This document shows positions 18,690-28,080 of a DNA stretch of 64,000 nucleotides, in pieces. Location of the stretch: positions 558,001-622,000 of the forward strand of contig JACKBX010000003.1 in NCBI GenBank assembly GCA_020634375.1. Reading direction: 5' to 3'. Each line of letters begins with the position of its first letter. Positions within the stretch are counted from its first letter, which is position 1. Below the pieces are notes generated by a model. The model made no database searches. It was not told where the DNA came from and worked only from the letters and a program-made list of their open reading frames with translations. The translations under genes were made by a program, and so were the position numbers. The stretch comes from Ardenticatenaceae bacterium (lineage in GTDB: Bacteria; Chloroflexota; Anaerolineae; Promineifilales; Promineifilaceae).

Positions 18690-19793
18690 CTATCCTTTCA
18701 CCGACCCGCTAATAACCCGCGTACAAAGTACCGTTGCAGCGAGAAAAACACAAACAGCGGCAAAACCATCGAAATAAAAGCTCCGGCCGTCAGCAGATGC
18801 CAATCCTGCCCCCGTGACCCAACAATAGCCGCCATACGCTGCGTTACCAACTCAAATTCCGGGTTGCCGCCCAGGAAAATCAAGGCGACAAGGTAATCAT
18901 TCCAAACCCACAAGAATTGGAAGATGGCAAAACTTGCCAGAGCCGGAACCGACAGCGGCAGAATGAGCTTGGTAAACACGGTGAAATGGGACGCGCCATC
19001 GATAAACGCCGATTCCAGCGTCTCACGCGGCAGGCCGCTAATATAGTTGTAAAGAAGATAGGTAGCCAACGCCAACCCAAATCCTGTATGTGCCAGCCAA
19101 ATCGCCAAAAATGTGCCATTAAGCTCTAACGTTTTATAATCACGCAAAATGGGAACCAACGCAATCTGAAGCGGCACGACGAGCAAAGCCACCACCATAA
19201 TGAACATCCACCGCCGTCCGGGGAACTTCATCCAGGCAAAAGCGTAAGCCGCAAAAGCTGCAATCAGAATGGGAATCACGGTTGATGGCACAGCAACGGC
19301 CAAACTGTTCAAGAAAGCCCTGGACATATCATCTCCGGGAACCACCTCGACAGTGCCATCGGCCTTTGTGAATTCAAAATCCTTGCCTCCCCAGACTTGT
19401 TTATAGTTATCCAGAGAGAAATCCCAAGCAACTGTCCACACTTGCTCCTGAATCTCAACCCGGCCAAGACGTTTGTTACCTATCCAGGTGACACGTTTGC
19501 CATCTGGCGTTTCGATACCGTCCTGAAATTCCTCAAATGTGCCGGTTGCGCCCGCAATCTCCATCACGCTGTTGGGATCAAGCCCTTCCGCCTTGGGGTC
19601 AATCTCGCTTGTCGGCTGCCATTCCCGGTGTGGTAGAATATTCCACCAACCTGAACTAGCTATATCATCCCGATTGCGAAACGAGGAGACAAAAATACCC
19701 AAGTGTGGGAACAGTCCACAGAAAGACGAGCAAGAATAGTGTCCCGTTGATAAACAAACTGCCCAGTCGTCGTTGTGTTGTCGCGCTCTTCAT
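18690..19793 (-). CDS. Sugar ABC transporter permease, MalG-like (two frameshifts)
   Basis: The ATG at 19793 has AGGAGG upstream and overlaps the stop of the other permease (TAATG). A doubled base near 19697 breaks the frame after LLVFLWTVPTLG; it then reads IFVSSFRNRDD to the end. A missing base near 18706 changes the canonical C-terminus LLAGSVKG to LLAGR. The product is about 366 residues with six predicted membrane helices. The EAA loop that contacts the ATPase is LPRETLESAFIDGASHFTVF. An unusually long periplasmic insert (about residues 40-130) separates helices 1 and 2. It pairs with the permease at 19793-20951. Confidence 0.85.
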
Positions 19794-20951
19794 TAGAATG
19801 CCTCCTGTTCCCGGAATTGTCGAAGGTTGTAAATCATGACGGGGATAACAGCAACGAGCAAGATGATGGCGATGGCGGAACCGTACCCTTTGTTGCCGGC
19901 CGTAAATGCTTGCCGATAAAACTGAGTAGCGATCACATGTGCCAAACTGCCCGCCGGTCATCACCCAGACCACATCGAATATCTTGAGGGTGAAAATAAC
20001 GATAGTTGTCCAGACAGTGATAACAGTGCCTTGAATGTAGGGGGATCATAATGCGGAAAAATATCTGGAATTCATTGGCCCCGTCAATTCGGCCCGCTTC
20101 TAGTAATTCCTCCGGGATACCTTTCAACGCTGCCGAAAACAACACCATAGCAAAGCCAGCTTGCAGCCAGACAACGATGATAATGAGGAATAAATTGTTC
20201 CAGGGAGCAATCTCACCCATTGCGGCTGCTTTTTTGGTGCTCCACCCAAACCAGTAACAATCGCATTGAGCAAGCCAACTTGCGACTGCCTCCGGGCGGA
20301 ACTCGTAGATAAAGTTCCAAATAATGCTGGCACCCACAAAAGAAATTGCCATTGGCAAAAAGATCATAGACTTAGCCAGCTTCTCAAAACGACTGCGATC
20401 AGCCAAAACGGCTACAACCAAACCAAACGCCACAGAAAGGGTGCTGCCAAAGACAATCCATATGATATTGTTGCGGAATGCTTCTAACATCAACCGTTCA
20501 GTAAAAACGGCCGCATAGTTACTCAATCCCACAAAACCTTCACTGGCAATTTGCTCGAAAAACGACATATCGGCTGGCGGTCCGTTCCGGTCAAACAGAC
20601 TAATCCAGAATGTGCGTACCGTTGGCAAAGCCAGGTACCAGGTTAGAATAGCCAGAGCCGACCAACAAAAACAAAGGGCTGGAGCCGGGCTGTCCACTCA
20701 TCTGGTAATCGCTCGACAAGATTGTTAAATATCCAATATAAAAGTGCAACACCGCCAACGCCCCAAATGATGGCTACTAAGGCAATGACACCGCGCGGCG
20801 CATCGCTATCTCGCAAAAAGAGAAAGCCTTGATAGAGAACATAAAAGGCGATTGCCGGAATACCTACGGCCAATAACACACGGCCAATAAAGGAAAGAAC
20901 CCTGGCCCCTGGCGCCTGACCTCTTTCTCCTCCGCTTGTGAAGTCCATCAT
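19793..20951 (-). CDS. Sugar ABC transporter permease, MalF-like (about four frameshifts)
   Basis: Starts MMDFTSGGERGQAPGARVLS at 20951. Frames break near 20660, 20230, 20045 (a C run) and 19950; the repaired product is about 385 residues and ends YNLRQFREQEAF. The first helices (FIGRVLLAVGIPAIAFYVLY and IALVAIIWGVGGVALLYWIF) precede the conserved core with the EAA loop KGIPEELLEAGRIDGANEFQ. Its stop overlaps the start of the second permease by one base, so the pair is translationally coupled. It forms the heteromeric channel for the sugar-binding protein encoded upstream. Confidence 0.83.
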
Positions 20952-20974
20952 TCCTCTCTTATAACCCCATGAAA

Positions 20975-21008
20975 GTAAGGCACTGGTTCATACAAACCAG
21001 TGCCTTAC
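20975..21008 (-). promoter_or_regulatory. Stem-loop between binding-protein and permease genes
   Basis: A perfect 14-bp stem (20975-20988 with 20995-21008) and a 6-nt loop, with no good U-tract. Such structures commonly protect the mRNA of the abundant binding protein from 3' decay and lower expression of the permeases; here that role is inferred from position. Confidence 0.6.
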
Positions 21009-21027
21009 TAATTACTGAGTCAAAAAA

Positions 21028-23774
21028 CTACCGTGGCCAGGAAGCGTCAATCTCTTGCATGGCCGTATCCAAATCAATGGAACCGGCCACATAGCTGGTC
21101 ATCTGTTCCCCAGAATGAACCTGCGCCTACCTCACCCGGCATCAAGTCAGAACCGTCAAAGCGGAAGCTCGTCGCTTCAGCAACCAATTCAGCAATGCCG
21201 CGTTCCAAGTCTACACCGTACATGTCGGGAGTCGCTGTCTGATGCGCCGCCAACGCGCCGCCGCCTTCTAACCAACCCAAAGCGGACTCTGGCACCGTGA
21301 AGTACTCCATCAAAGCGCGTACTTCGGGACGATCATTGAACATGTACATGGAATCGCCAGCAACCAGGAACGGTTTGCCGTAGGCATCATCAACCGGTGG
21401 GAAGTAGAAGAACCCATAATCTACGCCAGCCACAGCATCTTCAGGGAAGAAGCCGGTGATGAAGTTACCCTGCTTATGCATCCAGCACTGCGGTGGGTCT
21501 TCAAACATCGGGGCCGGAGAGTCACCAAAGAAGGTGGAGACGATGGAGGAACGGCCGCCAAAGACATAGTCGTCGTTGAACCACAGGTCGCTCCAGGTTT
21601 CGACTGCGTTCTTCACTTCAGGAGAATCGAAGGGCAGTTCGCCAGCAACCCAGGCATCGTAGTTTTCCAGCGAGGTGGTGCGCAGCATCATCTCTTCTGT
21701 CCAGTCGGTGGCTACCCAGCCGGTAGCTGCACCAGATTCGATGCCGATACACCAGGGAGTGTCACCGTCGGAGACGATGAGGTCGTTCAAGGCCATCATT
21801 TCTTCCCAGGTGGTGGGAATCTCGTAGCCAGCTGCATCCCAATCATCTTTGGGGTACCAGACCAGGCTCTTGCCGTTGAAGCGATGGAAGACACCAGCTT
21901 CTAAACCGTCAAAAGTAACCATGTCGCGCCAGCTTTGATTGTACTGTTGGCTCAACCAGTCTTCACTCATCCAAGTGGTAACATCTGTAACCAGACCATC
22001 AGCCACGAAACCTGCGGCTTTACCCGGCTGCGGGAAGTCCACAATGTCGGGGCGTCGCCCGCTTCGACGCGGACGGAGATGGTGGCTTCGAACTCTTTGT
22101 TGCCAATGTAATTGACGTCAATACCGGTCAGCTCTTCAAACAGTGCAACTGAACGATCCATTTTCACGCCGTCGGGGTCGTTGCCTTCAAATGCGCCATC
22201 TACGGTCACAGTTGTCCCAGCAAACTCGCCTGCCAGTGCGCGTTCCATGAAACCACCAGGCATCACAGCAAATGGAGCTTCAGGGGCTGCGGCTTCTTCG
22301 GTTGGGCCACCAGCACTAGCAGCATCGGCCGGCCAGGAAGCGTCAATCTCTTGCATGGCCGTATCCAAATCAATGGAACCGGCCACATAGCTGGTCATCT
22401 GTTCCCAGAATGAACCTGCGCCTACCTCACCCGGCATCAAGTCAGAGCCGTCAAAGCGGAAGCTCGTCGCTTCACCAACCAGTTCGGCAATGCCAGCTTC
22501 GAGTTCCACGCCGTACATGTCGGGAGTCGCTGTCTGATGCGCCGCCAACGCGCCGCCGCCTTCTAACCAACCCAAAGCGGACTCTGGCACCGTGAAGTAT
22601 TCCATCGCCGCACGGACTTCAGGACGGTCATTGAACATGACCATCATGTCACCAGCAACCAGGAACGGTTTGCCGTAGGCAGGATCAACTGGCGGGAAGT
22701 AGAAGAACCCATAATCTACGCCAGCCACAGCATCTTCAGGGAAGAAGCCGGTGATGAAGTTACCCCTGCTTGTGCATCCAGCACTGCGGTGGGTCTTCAA
22801 ACATCGGGGCCGGAGAGTCACCAAAGAAGGTGGAGACGATGGAGGAACGGCCGCCAAAGACATAGTCGTCGTTGAACCACAGGTCGCTCCAGGTTTCGAC
22901 TGCGTTCTTCACTTCAGGAGAATCGAAGGGCAGTTCGCCAGCAACCCAGGCATCGTAGTTTTCCAGCGAGGTGGTGCGCAGCATCATCTCTTCTGTCCAG
23001 TCGGTGGCTACCCAGCCGGTAGCTGCACCAGATTCGATGCCGATACACCAGGGAGTGTCACCGTCGGAGACGATGAGGTCGTTCAAGGCCATCATTTCTT
23101 CCCAGGTGGTGGGAATCTCGTAGCCAGCTGCTTCCCAATCGTCTATGGGATACCAGACCAGGCTCTTGCCGTTGAAGCGATGGAAGACACCAGCTTCTAA
23201 GCCGTTGATAGTTGCCATGTCGCGCCAGCTTTGATTGTACTGTTGGCTCAACCAGTCTTCACTCATCCAAGAGGTGACATCTACAACCAGACCATCAGCC
23301 ACGAAACCTGCGGCTTTACCCGGCTGTGGGAAGTCCACAATGTCGGGGGGCGTCGCCCGCTTCGATGCGGACGGAGATGGTGGCTTCGAACTCTTTGTTG
23401 CCAATGTAATTGACGTCAATACCGGTCAGCTCTTCAAACAGTGCAACTGAACGATCCATTTTCACACCGTCGGGGTCGTTGCCTTCAAATGCGCCGTCTA
23501 CGGTCACAGTTGTCCCAGCAAACTCGCCTGCCAGTGCGCGTTCCATGAAACCACCAGGCATCACAGCAAATGGGGCCTCTACCATTGTTTCTTCCGTCAT
23601 TTCCGTGCCGGTTTCTTCGGTAGCAGTCTCTTCGGTTGCCGTTTCCTCAGTCGTGGTCTCTTCAGTTGTTGGTTCTTCGGCAGCAGGGGTGGCGTCGTTA
23701 CCACCACAAGCAGCCAGAATTAGCGCGAAAACAAGCAATAAGCTCAAGATGCGCCATCGTTTTGTGTTTAACAT
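21028..23774 (-). CDS. Sugar ABC solute-binding lipoprotein with two fused binding domains (four frameshifts)
   Basis: The ATG at 23774 begins a signal peptide ending in the lipobox LAACGG, then a Thr/Glu repeat linker (TEETATEETATEET). Two nearly identical domains of about 415 residues follow, domain A encoded at about 22331-23590 and domain B at 21028-22290. Domain A has no stop: after DASWP it runs in frame through a short Ala/Gly/Glu linker (ADAASAGGPTEEAAAPE) into APFAVMPGGFMERAL of domain B. Domain B has no start codon or signal peptide. Domain B ends DASWPR at 21028. Frames break at 23347, 22765, 22042 and 21107, all in G/C runs. The fold resembles extracellular sugar-binding proteins. 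The fusion may be real or partly an assembly effect. Confidence 0.8.
21035..22278 (-). repeat. Direct repeat copy B (binding domain)
   Basis: This 1.24-kb segment repeats at 22331-23577, about 1.3 kb away in the same orientation, with very few substitutions. Differences are mainly single codons (for example PKDDWDAAG versus PIDDWEAAG) and homopolymer lengths. It indicates a recent tandem duplication. Confidence 0.9.
22331..23577 (-). repeat. Direct repeat copy A (binding domain)
   Basis: Partner of 21035-22278. A G run that should be five long for an open frame is six here (23345-23350) and four in the other copy (about 22039-22042), showing opposite length errors at the same site. Confidence 0.9.
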
Positions 23775-23892
23775 TTTTCTTTTCCTCCATATTAATCTTA
23801 GGGATATTTATCAAACCAATTTTGTTACTCGAAGTTATGGTATGTTGTTTCGCTGCTATCACCTCCTTTTTGTCGAGTTTGGAGTATGGTGA

Positions 23893-23930
23893 GGTATGAG
23901 GGAGGGAACGGCCGTTCCCTCCCTCATACC
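23893..23930. repeat. 38-bp perfect palindrome built around ACGGCCGT
   Basis: Both arms of 19 bases match perfectly, with the dispersed octamer at the exact centre. It lies between the lacI stop (23936) and the binding-protein start (23774). As RNA it would form a very stable hairpin without a U-tract on either side. Possible roles are partial terminator or mRNA processing site. Confidence 0.85.
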
Positions 23931-23935
23931 TACAA

Positions 23936-24949
23936 TCACGAAGATAAAGGAGCGGTCGTGCCACGTACAATCAGCTCCGTTTCTAATACAACTTCATCTG
24001 GTTCCAAAGACGGCTCCAACATTTGTTCCAATAAAAGCTGGCCGCCGATTACACCCGACTCATACAACGATTGGCGAATTGTCGTCAGGTGCAAAAGTTT
24101 AGCTGCCTCAATATCATCATAACCAATCACTGAGAAATCTTCCGGGACATTCAACCCCAAATCACGCGCCGCTTCCAAAACACCAATGGCCTGAGTATCA
24201 CTATAAACAAAGAGCGCAGTTGGTGGATCTGGCAATTGCAGCAGTTCACGAGTCAGGTGGCGAGCAGACTCGCGGTCAAGTGTACCTTGCCGATAATATC
24301 CAGCTCGAACAGGAATGCCCGCACCCTCTAAAGCCTGCAAATATCCTTGGTAGCGATCATGAGTGGGGGCATTATTAAAAGGATTCGTGGGATCATCATT
24401 AAGATATGCAATCTGATGATGTCCCAATTGAATGAGGTGTTCTGTAGCCTGCCTCGCCCCAGCAACATTATCCACAATGACCCGGCTAAACCCAGGGTGT
24501 TCCGCATCAACAATAACGGTCGGGACGTTAGCTTCAACAATTTCTGTGACGTCATTCTCAGAGGGTTTCAAAGAGATGATCAGCAGGCCATCAACAATTT
24601 CACGCTGAATGATATTCTTTAATAGTCCATCGCGATCCTCTGCGTTTTCAACATCAAACAAGACTAAATCGTATTGGCTTGTAGCAATTACAGAAATGAC
24701 GCCCTGCAAGCGTTTAACAACAGAAGGATTAGTAAAGAATGGAACGACAACGCCAACCGCCATAGTTTTGCCACGAGAAAGGCGTCGCGCCGCTTGACTG
24801 GGTGAAAAATTAAGGGAATCAATTACGGAGAGCACTTTTTGGCGCGTCAGGTCACTAACCGATGGGTTGTTGTTTAGAACCCTGGACACTGTGCCAACGC
24901 CCACACCCGCATGTTTGGCAACATCACGGATGGTTACCGAGTTTTTCAC
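23936..24949 (-). CDS. LacI-family transcriptional regulator
   Basis: 337 residues from the GTG at 24949, chosen because AGGAG lies seven bases upstream; a start at 24970 would lie on top of that site. The N-terminal helix-turn-helix is VTIRDVAKHAGVGVGTVSRV, followed by the hinge helix SPSQAARRLSRG that inserts in the operator minor groove. The rest (about 60-335) is a periplasmic-binding-like sugar sensor (VIGYDDIEAAKLLHLTTIRQ). It is the only gene of this block with no frameshift. It heads the glycoside locus and has an operator and promoter of its own, so it probably represses itself and the downstream genes until a sugar ligand binds. Confidence 0.93.
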   Translation of the reverse strand: MKNSVTIRDVAKHAGVGVGTVSRVLNNNPSVSDLTRQKVLSVIDSLNFSPSQAARRLSRGKTMAVGVVVPFFTNPSVVKRLQGVISVIATSQYDLVLFDVENAEDRDGLLKNIIQREIVDGLLIISLKPSENDVTEIVEANVPTVIVDAEHPGFSRVIVDNVAGARQATEHLIQLGHHQIAYLNDDPTNPFNNAPTHDRYQGYLQALEGAGIPVRAGYYRQGTLDRESARHLTRELLQLPDPPTALFVYSDTQAIGVLEAARDLGLNVPEDFSVIGYDDIEAAKLLHLTTIRQSLYESGVIGGQLLLEQMLEPSLEPDEVVLETELIVRGTTAPLSS

Positions 24950-25097
24950 AAACACTCTCCTGATAATCATTCAATGTGAAGGCGCAACTTGTCAGGGGGA
25001 AAGGATGAGTATCACAATTGCTTTGGAAAAGCGCCTTACTTGCGATATAGGTTTGCGAGCAATCATCACACTGATAAAGTCTTGTAACAAATGCTCA

Positions 25098-25113
25098 ATG
25101 GAACCGGTTCCAT
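25098..25113. promoter_or_regulatory. LacI-type operator
   Basis: A perfect 16-bp palindrome, ATGGAACCGGTTCCAT, with the central CG usual in LacI/GalR operators. It lies at the inferred transcription start of the lacI promoter, where a bound repressor would block initiation. Confidence 0.75.
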
Positions 25114-25122
25114 AATGGGCAT

Positions 25123-25151
25123 ACTATACAATACACACGAAGTAATGTCAA
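25123..25151 (-). promoter_or_regulatory. Sigma-70-type promoter of the lacI gene
   Basis: On the minus strand TTGACA (25151-25146) and TATAGT (25128-25123) are separated by exactly 17 bases. The predicted start near 25116 is immediately before the operator palindrome and about 165 bases before the GTG start. Confidence 0.78.
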
Positions 25152-25216
25152 GAATGCAAAACCATACGAAGCATTGCAAAATCTGAGGCTATTATCGTTG
25201 AATCCAAACTGGAAAA

Positions 25217-26278
25217 TTAGCTGGCAAACAGTCGGTTTTCTAGCACGTAGGTATTCATTTCACCCTTCCCTTTAATAGGAAGGGCATTGCGTTCTGCGAA
25301 GCGATACTTTGTGTTGAGCTTGTTGTATGTAGTTTGGCTGATCAAGATGCATCCCGGTGTACATTGTTCTTGCATGCGATTGGCCGTATTAACGGTATCA
25401 CCCCAAATATCATAGGCAAATTTGTTTTTGCCAATAACGCCTGCGGTAATCGGGCCGGTGCTGATGCCGATGCGCACTTGCACAGGTGTCCCAGAAGGCC
25501 ATACGAAGTGGGAAACGGCCGTACGCATTGCCAACGCCAAATCCGCAACCGCACACGCATGGTCAACTTGCCCATCCAAAAGTCCCCCCACGACCAGATA
25601 AGCATCCCCCACCGTTTTAATCTTCTCCAACCCATACTTTTGCACAAGGTCATCAAACGCCGTAAACAAACTATTCAATAAACTGACCAATTCACCCGGC
25701 GGCAGCACAGCCGCCATTTGCGTAAAGTCAACAATATCGGCAAACAACACCGTCACTTCAGCAAAGCTGTCAGCGATCAGTGTTTCCCCCTGTTTCAATC
25801 GCTCAGTAACAGGTGCAGGCAAGATATTCAGCAAGAGATGTTCTGCCTTCTCCTGTTCTTGCTGAATTTGCTCCAAGTATTTTTGCTCTTGATCATGCCA
25901 GCCCTTCTGCGTCAAGCAAGCATCCACCCGCGCCTCCAGCAGCACTTCATTAAAGGGCTTAAATAGGTAATCTTCTGCACCCAACTTGATACAACGTGCA
26001 ACTAATTCCAGGTCATCCAAAGCAGAAATCATCACGACTGGAATGTGACGGGAGGTAGGGTCCTCTTTCAACTGCCTCAAGACTTCACTGCCATCCATAC
26101 CAGGCATCATCAGATCGAGCAAAATGAGATCGTAGGAATTTGCCTGAACCATTTCCAGGGCACGATACCCGTCCCCGGCATATTCAATGGTATGGCCCAT
26201 AAACTCTAGCGTCAGCCCCAAAGGTTCGCGCACATATTCGTTGTCATCAACAATCAGGATTTTCCCCAACATGCGCAT
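25217..26278 (-). CDS. Response-regulator receiver fused to a class III adenylate/guanylate cyclase
   Basis: 353 residues; GAGG precedes the ATG at 26278. An N-terminal receiver domain (1-120) has the acidic pair Asp11/Asp12, the phospho-acceptor Asp55 in LILLDLMMPGMDG and the conserved lysine in LFKPF. A coiled-coil connector (about 125-155, rich in Q and E) leads to the cyclase domain (about 165-345). That domain has the metal-binding aspartates in VLFADIVDFTQM and TVGDAYLVVGG and the transition-state Asn/Arg in WGDTVNTANRMQ. Phosphorylation of Asp55 by an unlinked kinase probably controls synthesis of a cyclic nucleotide. The purine specificity (cAMP or cGMP) is not settled by what I can read. 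Confidence 0.92.
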   Translation of the reverse strand: MRMLGKILIVDDNEYVREPLGLTLEFMGHTIEYAGDGYRALEMVQANSYDLILLDLMMPGMDGSEVLRQLKEDPTSRHIPVVMISALDDLELVARCIKLGAEDYLFKPFNEVLLEARVDACLTQKGWHDQEQKYLEQIQQEQEKAEHLLLNILPAPVTERLKQGETLIADSFAEVTVLFADIVDFTQMAAVLPPGELVSLLNSLFTAFDDLVQKYGLEKIKTVGDAYLVVGGLLDGQVDHACAVADLALAMRTAVSHFVWPSGTPVQVRIGISTGPITAGVIGKNKFAYDIWGDTVNTANRMQEQCTPGCILISQTTYNKLNTKYRFAERNALPIKGKGEMNTYVLENRLFAS

Positions 26279-26393
26279 ACAGCACCCTCTTTAATCGAAT
26301 CAGTCTTGATAGTCCACTACAATAATAACAAAACTCCCCAGACAGCCCAATAGGTGTGCAAATTAGGTGCTAACGGCCGTTCCCTCCCCCCTT

Positions 26394-26422
26394 TTGACGC
26401 CCAATTTGATGACTGCTATACT
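26394..26422 (+). promoter_or_regulatory. Sigma-70-type promoter of the first prolyl-tRNA synthetase gene
   Basis: TTGACG at 26394-26399 and TATACT at 26417-26422 with 17 bases between. The predicted start near 26429 leaves a 30-nt leader with AAGGGA before the ATG at 26459, too short for a T-box. Confidence 0.7.
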
Positions 26423-26458
26423 CCCTCTCGTTTTAACATAACTCATCAAGGGAACCAA

Positions 26459-27901
26459 ATGGCAGATAAAGACAAACTCGTCTCGCGCAGCGAAGACTTC
26501 AATGAATGGTACAACTCCGTGGTGCTGCGGGCAGACATGGCCGACTATGGGCCGGTACGCGGCACAATGATCGTCAAACCCTACGGCTGGACGCTGTGGG
26601 AAAATATTCAACAAGCATTAGACCAGCGTTTTAAGGCGACAGGCGTGCAAAACGCGGGCTTCCCCATGTTTATTCCCATGAGCTTTTTGCAAAAGGAAGC
26701 CAAACATGTAGAAGGGTTTGCACCGGAATTGGCCGTTGTCACACACGGAGGCGGACAGGAATTGGGCGAGCCAATTGTGGTGCGCCCCACTTCGGAAACC
26801 ATTATCGGGCACACGTATGCAAACTGGATTCAGAGCTACCGCGATTTGCCGCTGCTGCTGAATTTGTGGAACAGTGTGGTACGCTGGGAACTGCGCACAA
26901 AGTTGTTTTTGCGCACGCTGGAGTTTTATTGGCAGGAAGGACATACGGCGCACGCAACGGCCGTCGAAGCAGCCGAACGCACACGCATGATGTTAGACGT
27001 GTACGCGGACTTCGCCATTAACGAAGCGGCCGTTCCCGTGATACGCGGCGAAAAATCCGAGCTAGAGCGCTTTGCCGGAGCCAACCAAACCCTGACCATC
27101 GAAGCGATGATGGGCGACGGCAAAGCCTTGCAGTCCGGCACATCGCACAACTTGGGGCAAAACTTCGCCAAAGCCTTTGATATCCAATACCTCGATCCCA
27201 ACAACGAACTGCAATACGCCTGGACAACCTCGTGGGGCCTCAGCACGCGCTTCGTCGGCGCGATCATCATGACGCACGGCGACGACAACGGGCTGATTTT
27301 GCCGCCACGCCTCGCCCCCTATCAGGTGGTGATTGTGCCCATTTACCGCAAAGATGCTGAGAAAACGGCCGTCCTCACCGCCGCCCAGCGCATCCAACAA
27401 GAACTCACCGATGCCGGAATCCGCGTCAAAATGGACGACCGCGACAACCTCACCCCCGGCTACAAATTCAACGATTGGGAACTGCGCGGCGTGCCCGCCC
27501 GCATCGAAATCGGCCCCCGCGACATCGAAAAGAACAGCGTCGCCCTGGCCCGCCGCGATGTGCCGGGGCGCGATGGCAAGCAGTTCGTCTCGCAAGATGG
27601 CCTGGCGGCCACCGTGCAGGCGCTGCTGGTAGACATTCAGGCCAGCCTGCTGACCCGCGCCACCCAATTCCGCGATGAGAATACCCACGATGTGACGAAC
27701 TACGATGAATTTAAGACGGCCGTACAAACCGGGTTCGCTCGCGTCTGGTGGGATGGCAGCAACCAAGAAGAACTCAAAGTCAAAGAAGAAACCAAAGCCA
27801 CCATCCGCTGCTTCCCATTAGAGCAGCCCGAAGGCAGCGGCACTTGCTTCTACACCGGACGACCGGCCAACAAAATAGCCATATTTGGCCGCGCCTACTA
27901 A
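26459..27901 (+). CDS. proS: Prolyl-tRNA synthetase, archaeal/eukaryotic-type (ProS type 3)
   Basis: 480 residues from the ATG at 26459; an in-frame upstream extension to 26354 crosses the promoter and is rejected. Class II synthetase motifs typical of the short, editing-domain-free form are present: VRPTSETIIGHTYANWIQSY, WELRTKLFLRTLEFYWQEGH, the GTSHNLGQNFAKAF motif, and HGDDNGLILPPRLAPYQVVI leading to the anticodon-binding domain. The chain ends FGRAY; a C-terminal tyrosine is a mark of this class. It charges tRNA-Pro with proline in the cytoplasm. A second, bacterial-type proS follows 179 nt downstream, an unusual pairing. Confidence 0.93.
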   Translation: MADKDKLVSRSEDFNEWYNSVVLRADMADYGPVRGTMIVKPYGWTLWENIQQALDQRFKATGVQNAGFPMFIPMSFLQKEAKHVEGFAPELAVVTHGGGQELGEPIVVRPTSETIIGHTYANWIQSYRDLPLLLNLWNSVVRWELRTKLFLRTLEFYWQEGHTAHATAVEAAERTRMMLDVYADFAINEAAVPVIRGEKSELERFAGANQTLTIEAMMGDGKALQSGTSHNLGQNFAKAFDIQYLDPNNELQYAWTTSWGLSTRFVGAIIMTHGDDNGLILPPRLAPYQVVIVPIYRKDAEKTAVLTAAQRIQQELTDAGIRVKMDDRDNLTPGYKFNDWELRGVPARIEIGPRDIEKNSVALARRDVPGRDGKQFVSQDGLAATVQALLVDIQASLLTRATQFRDENTHDVTNYDEFKTAVQTGFARVWWDGSNQEELKVKEETKATIRCFPLEQPEGSGTCFYTGRPANKIAIFGRAY

Positions 27902-27902
27902 T

Positions 27903-28070
27903 TAGATAGAGGATAGAGATAGAGGAAAGAACGCCGTAAACAATTCCTGGCTCCAGGCATCAGCATTGCATACAATCACAAGGGCAGGCCAATTACCTGC
28001 CCTTTGTCATTAACAGATAACGTACAAAACGAACCCTCCTCTATCTCTATCTCTACACTCTATCTATCTC
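27903..28070. repeat. Foldback element B (between the two proS genes)
   Basis: Left arm of GATAGAG-type units (27903-27926) and right arm of CTCTATC-type complements (28036-28070) bracket the gap. Between them is a separate hairpin (27981-28002, GGGCAGG with CCTGCCC) followed by TTTGTC, which may be a weak terminator of the first proS. Confidence 0.75.
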
Positions 28071-28080
28071 AGGAGACACC

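Noticed and set aside
11528..23774. A decayed (pseudogene) locus or programmed frameshifting
   Set aside because: Breaks are random homopolymer length changes with intact motifs and no nonsense substitutions, and the duplicated copies show opposite errors at one site; slippery-site and stem signals expected for programmed shifts are not evident.
23893..23930. Simple intrinsic terminator of lacI
   Set aside because: The stem is strong but no U-tract follows on the minus strand, so I record it as a palindrome instead.
26429..26458. T-box leader before the first proS
   Set aside because: The leader predicted from the promoter is only about 30 nt, too short, and no T-box sequence is visible.
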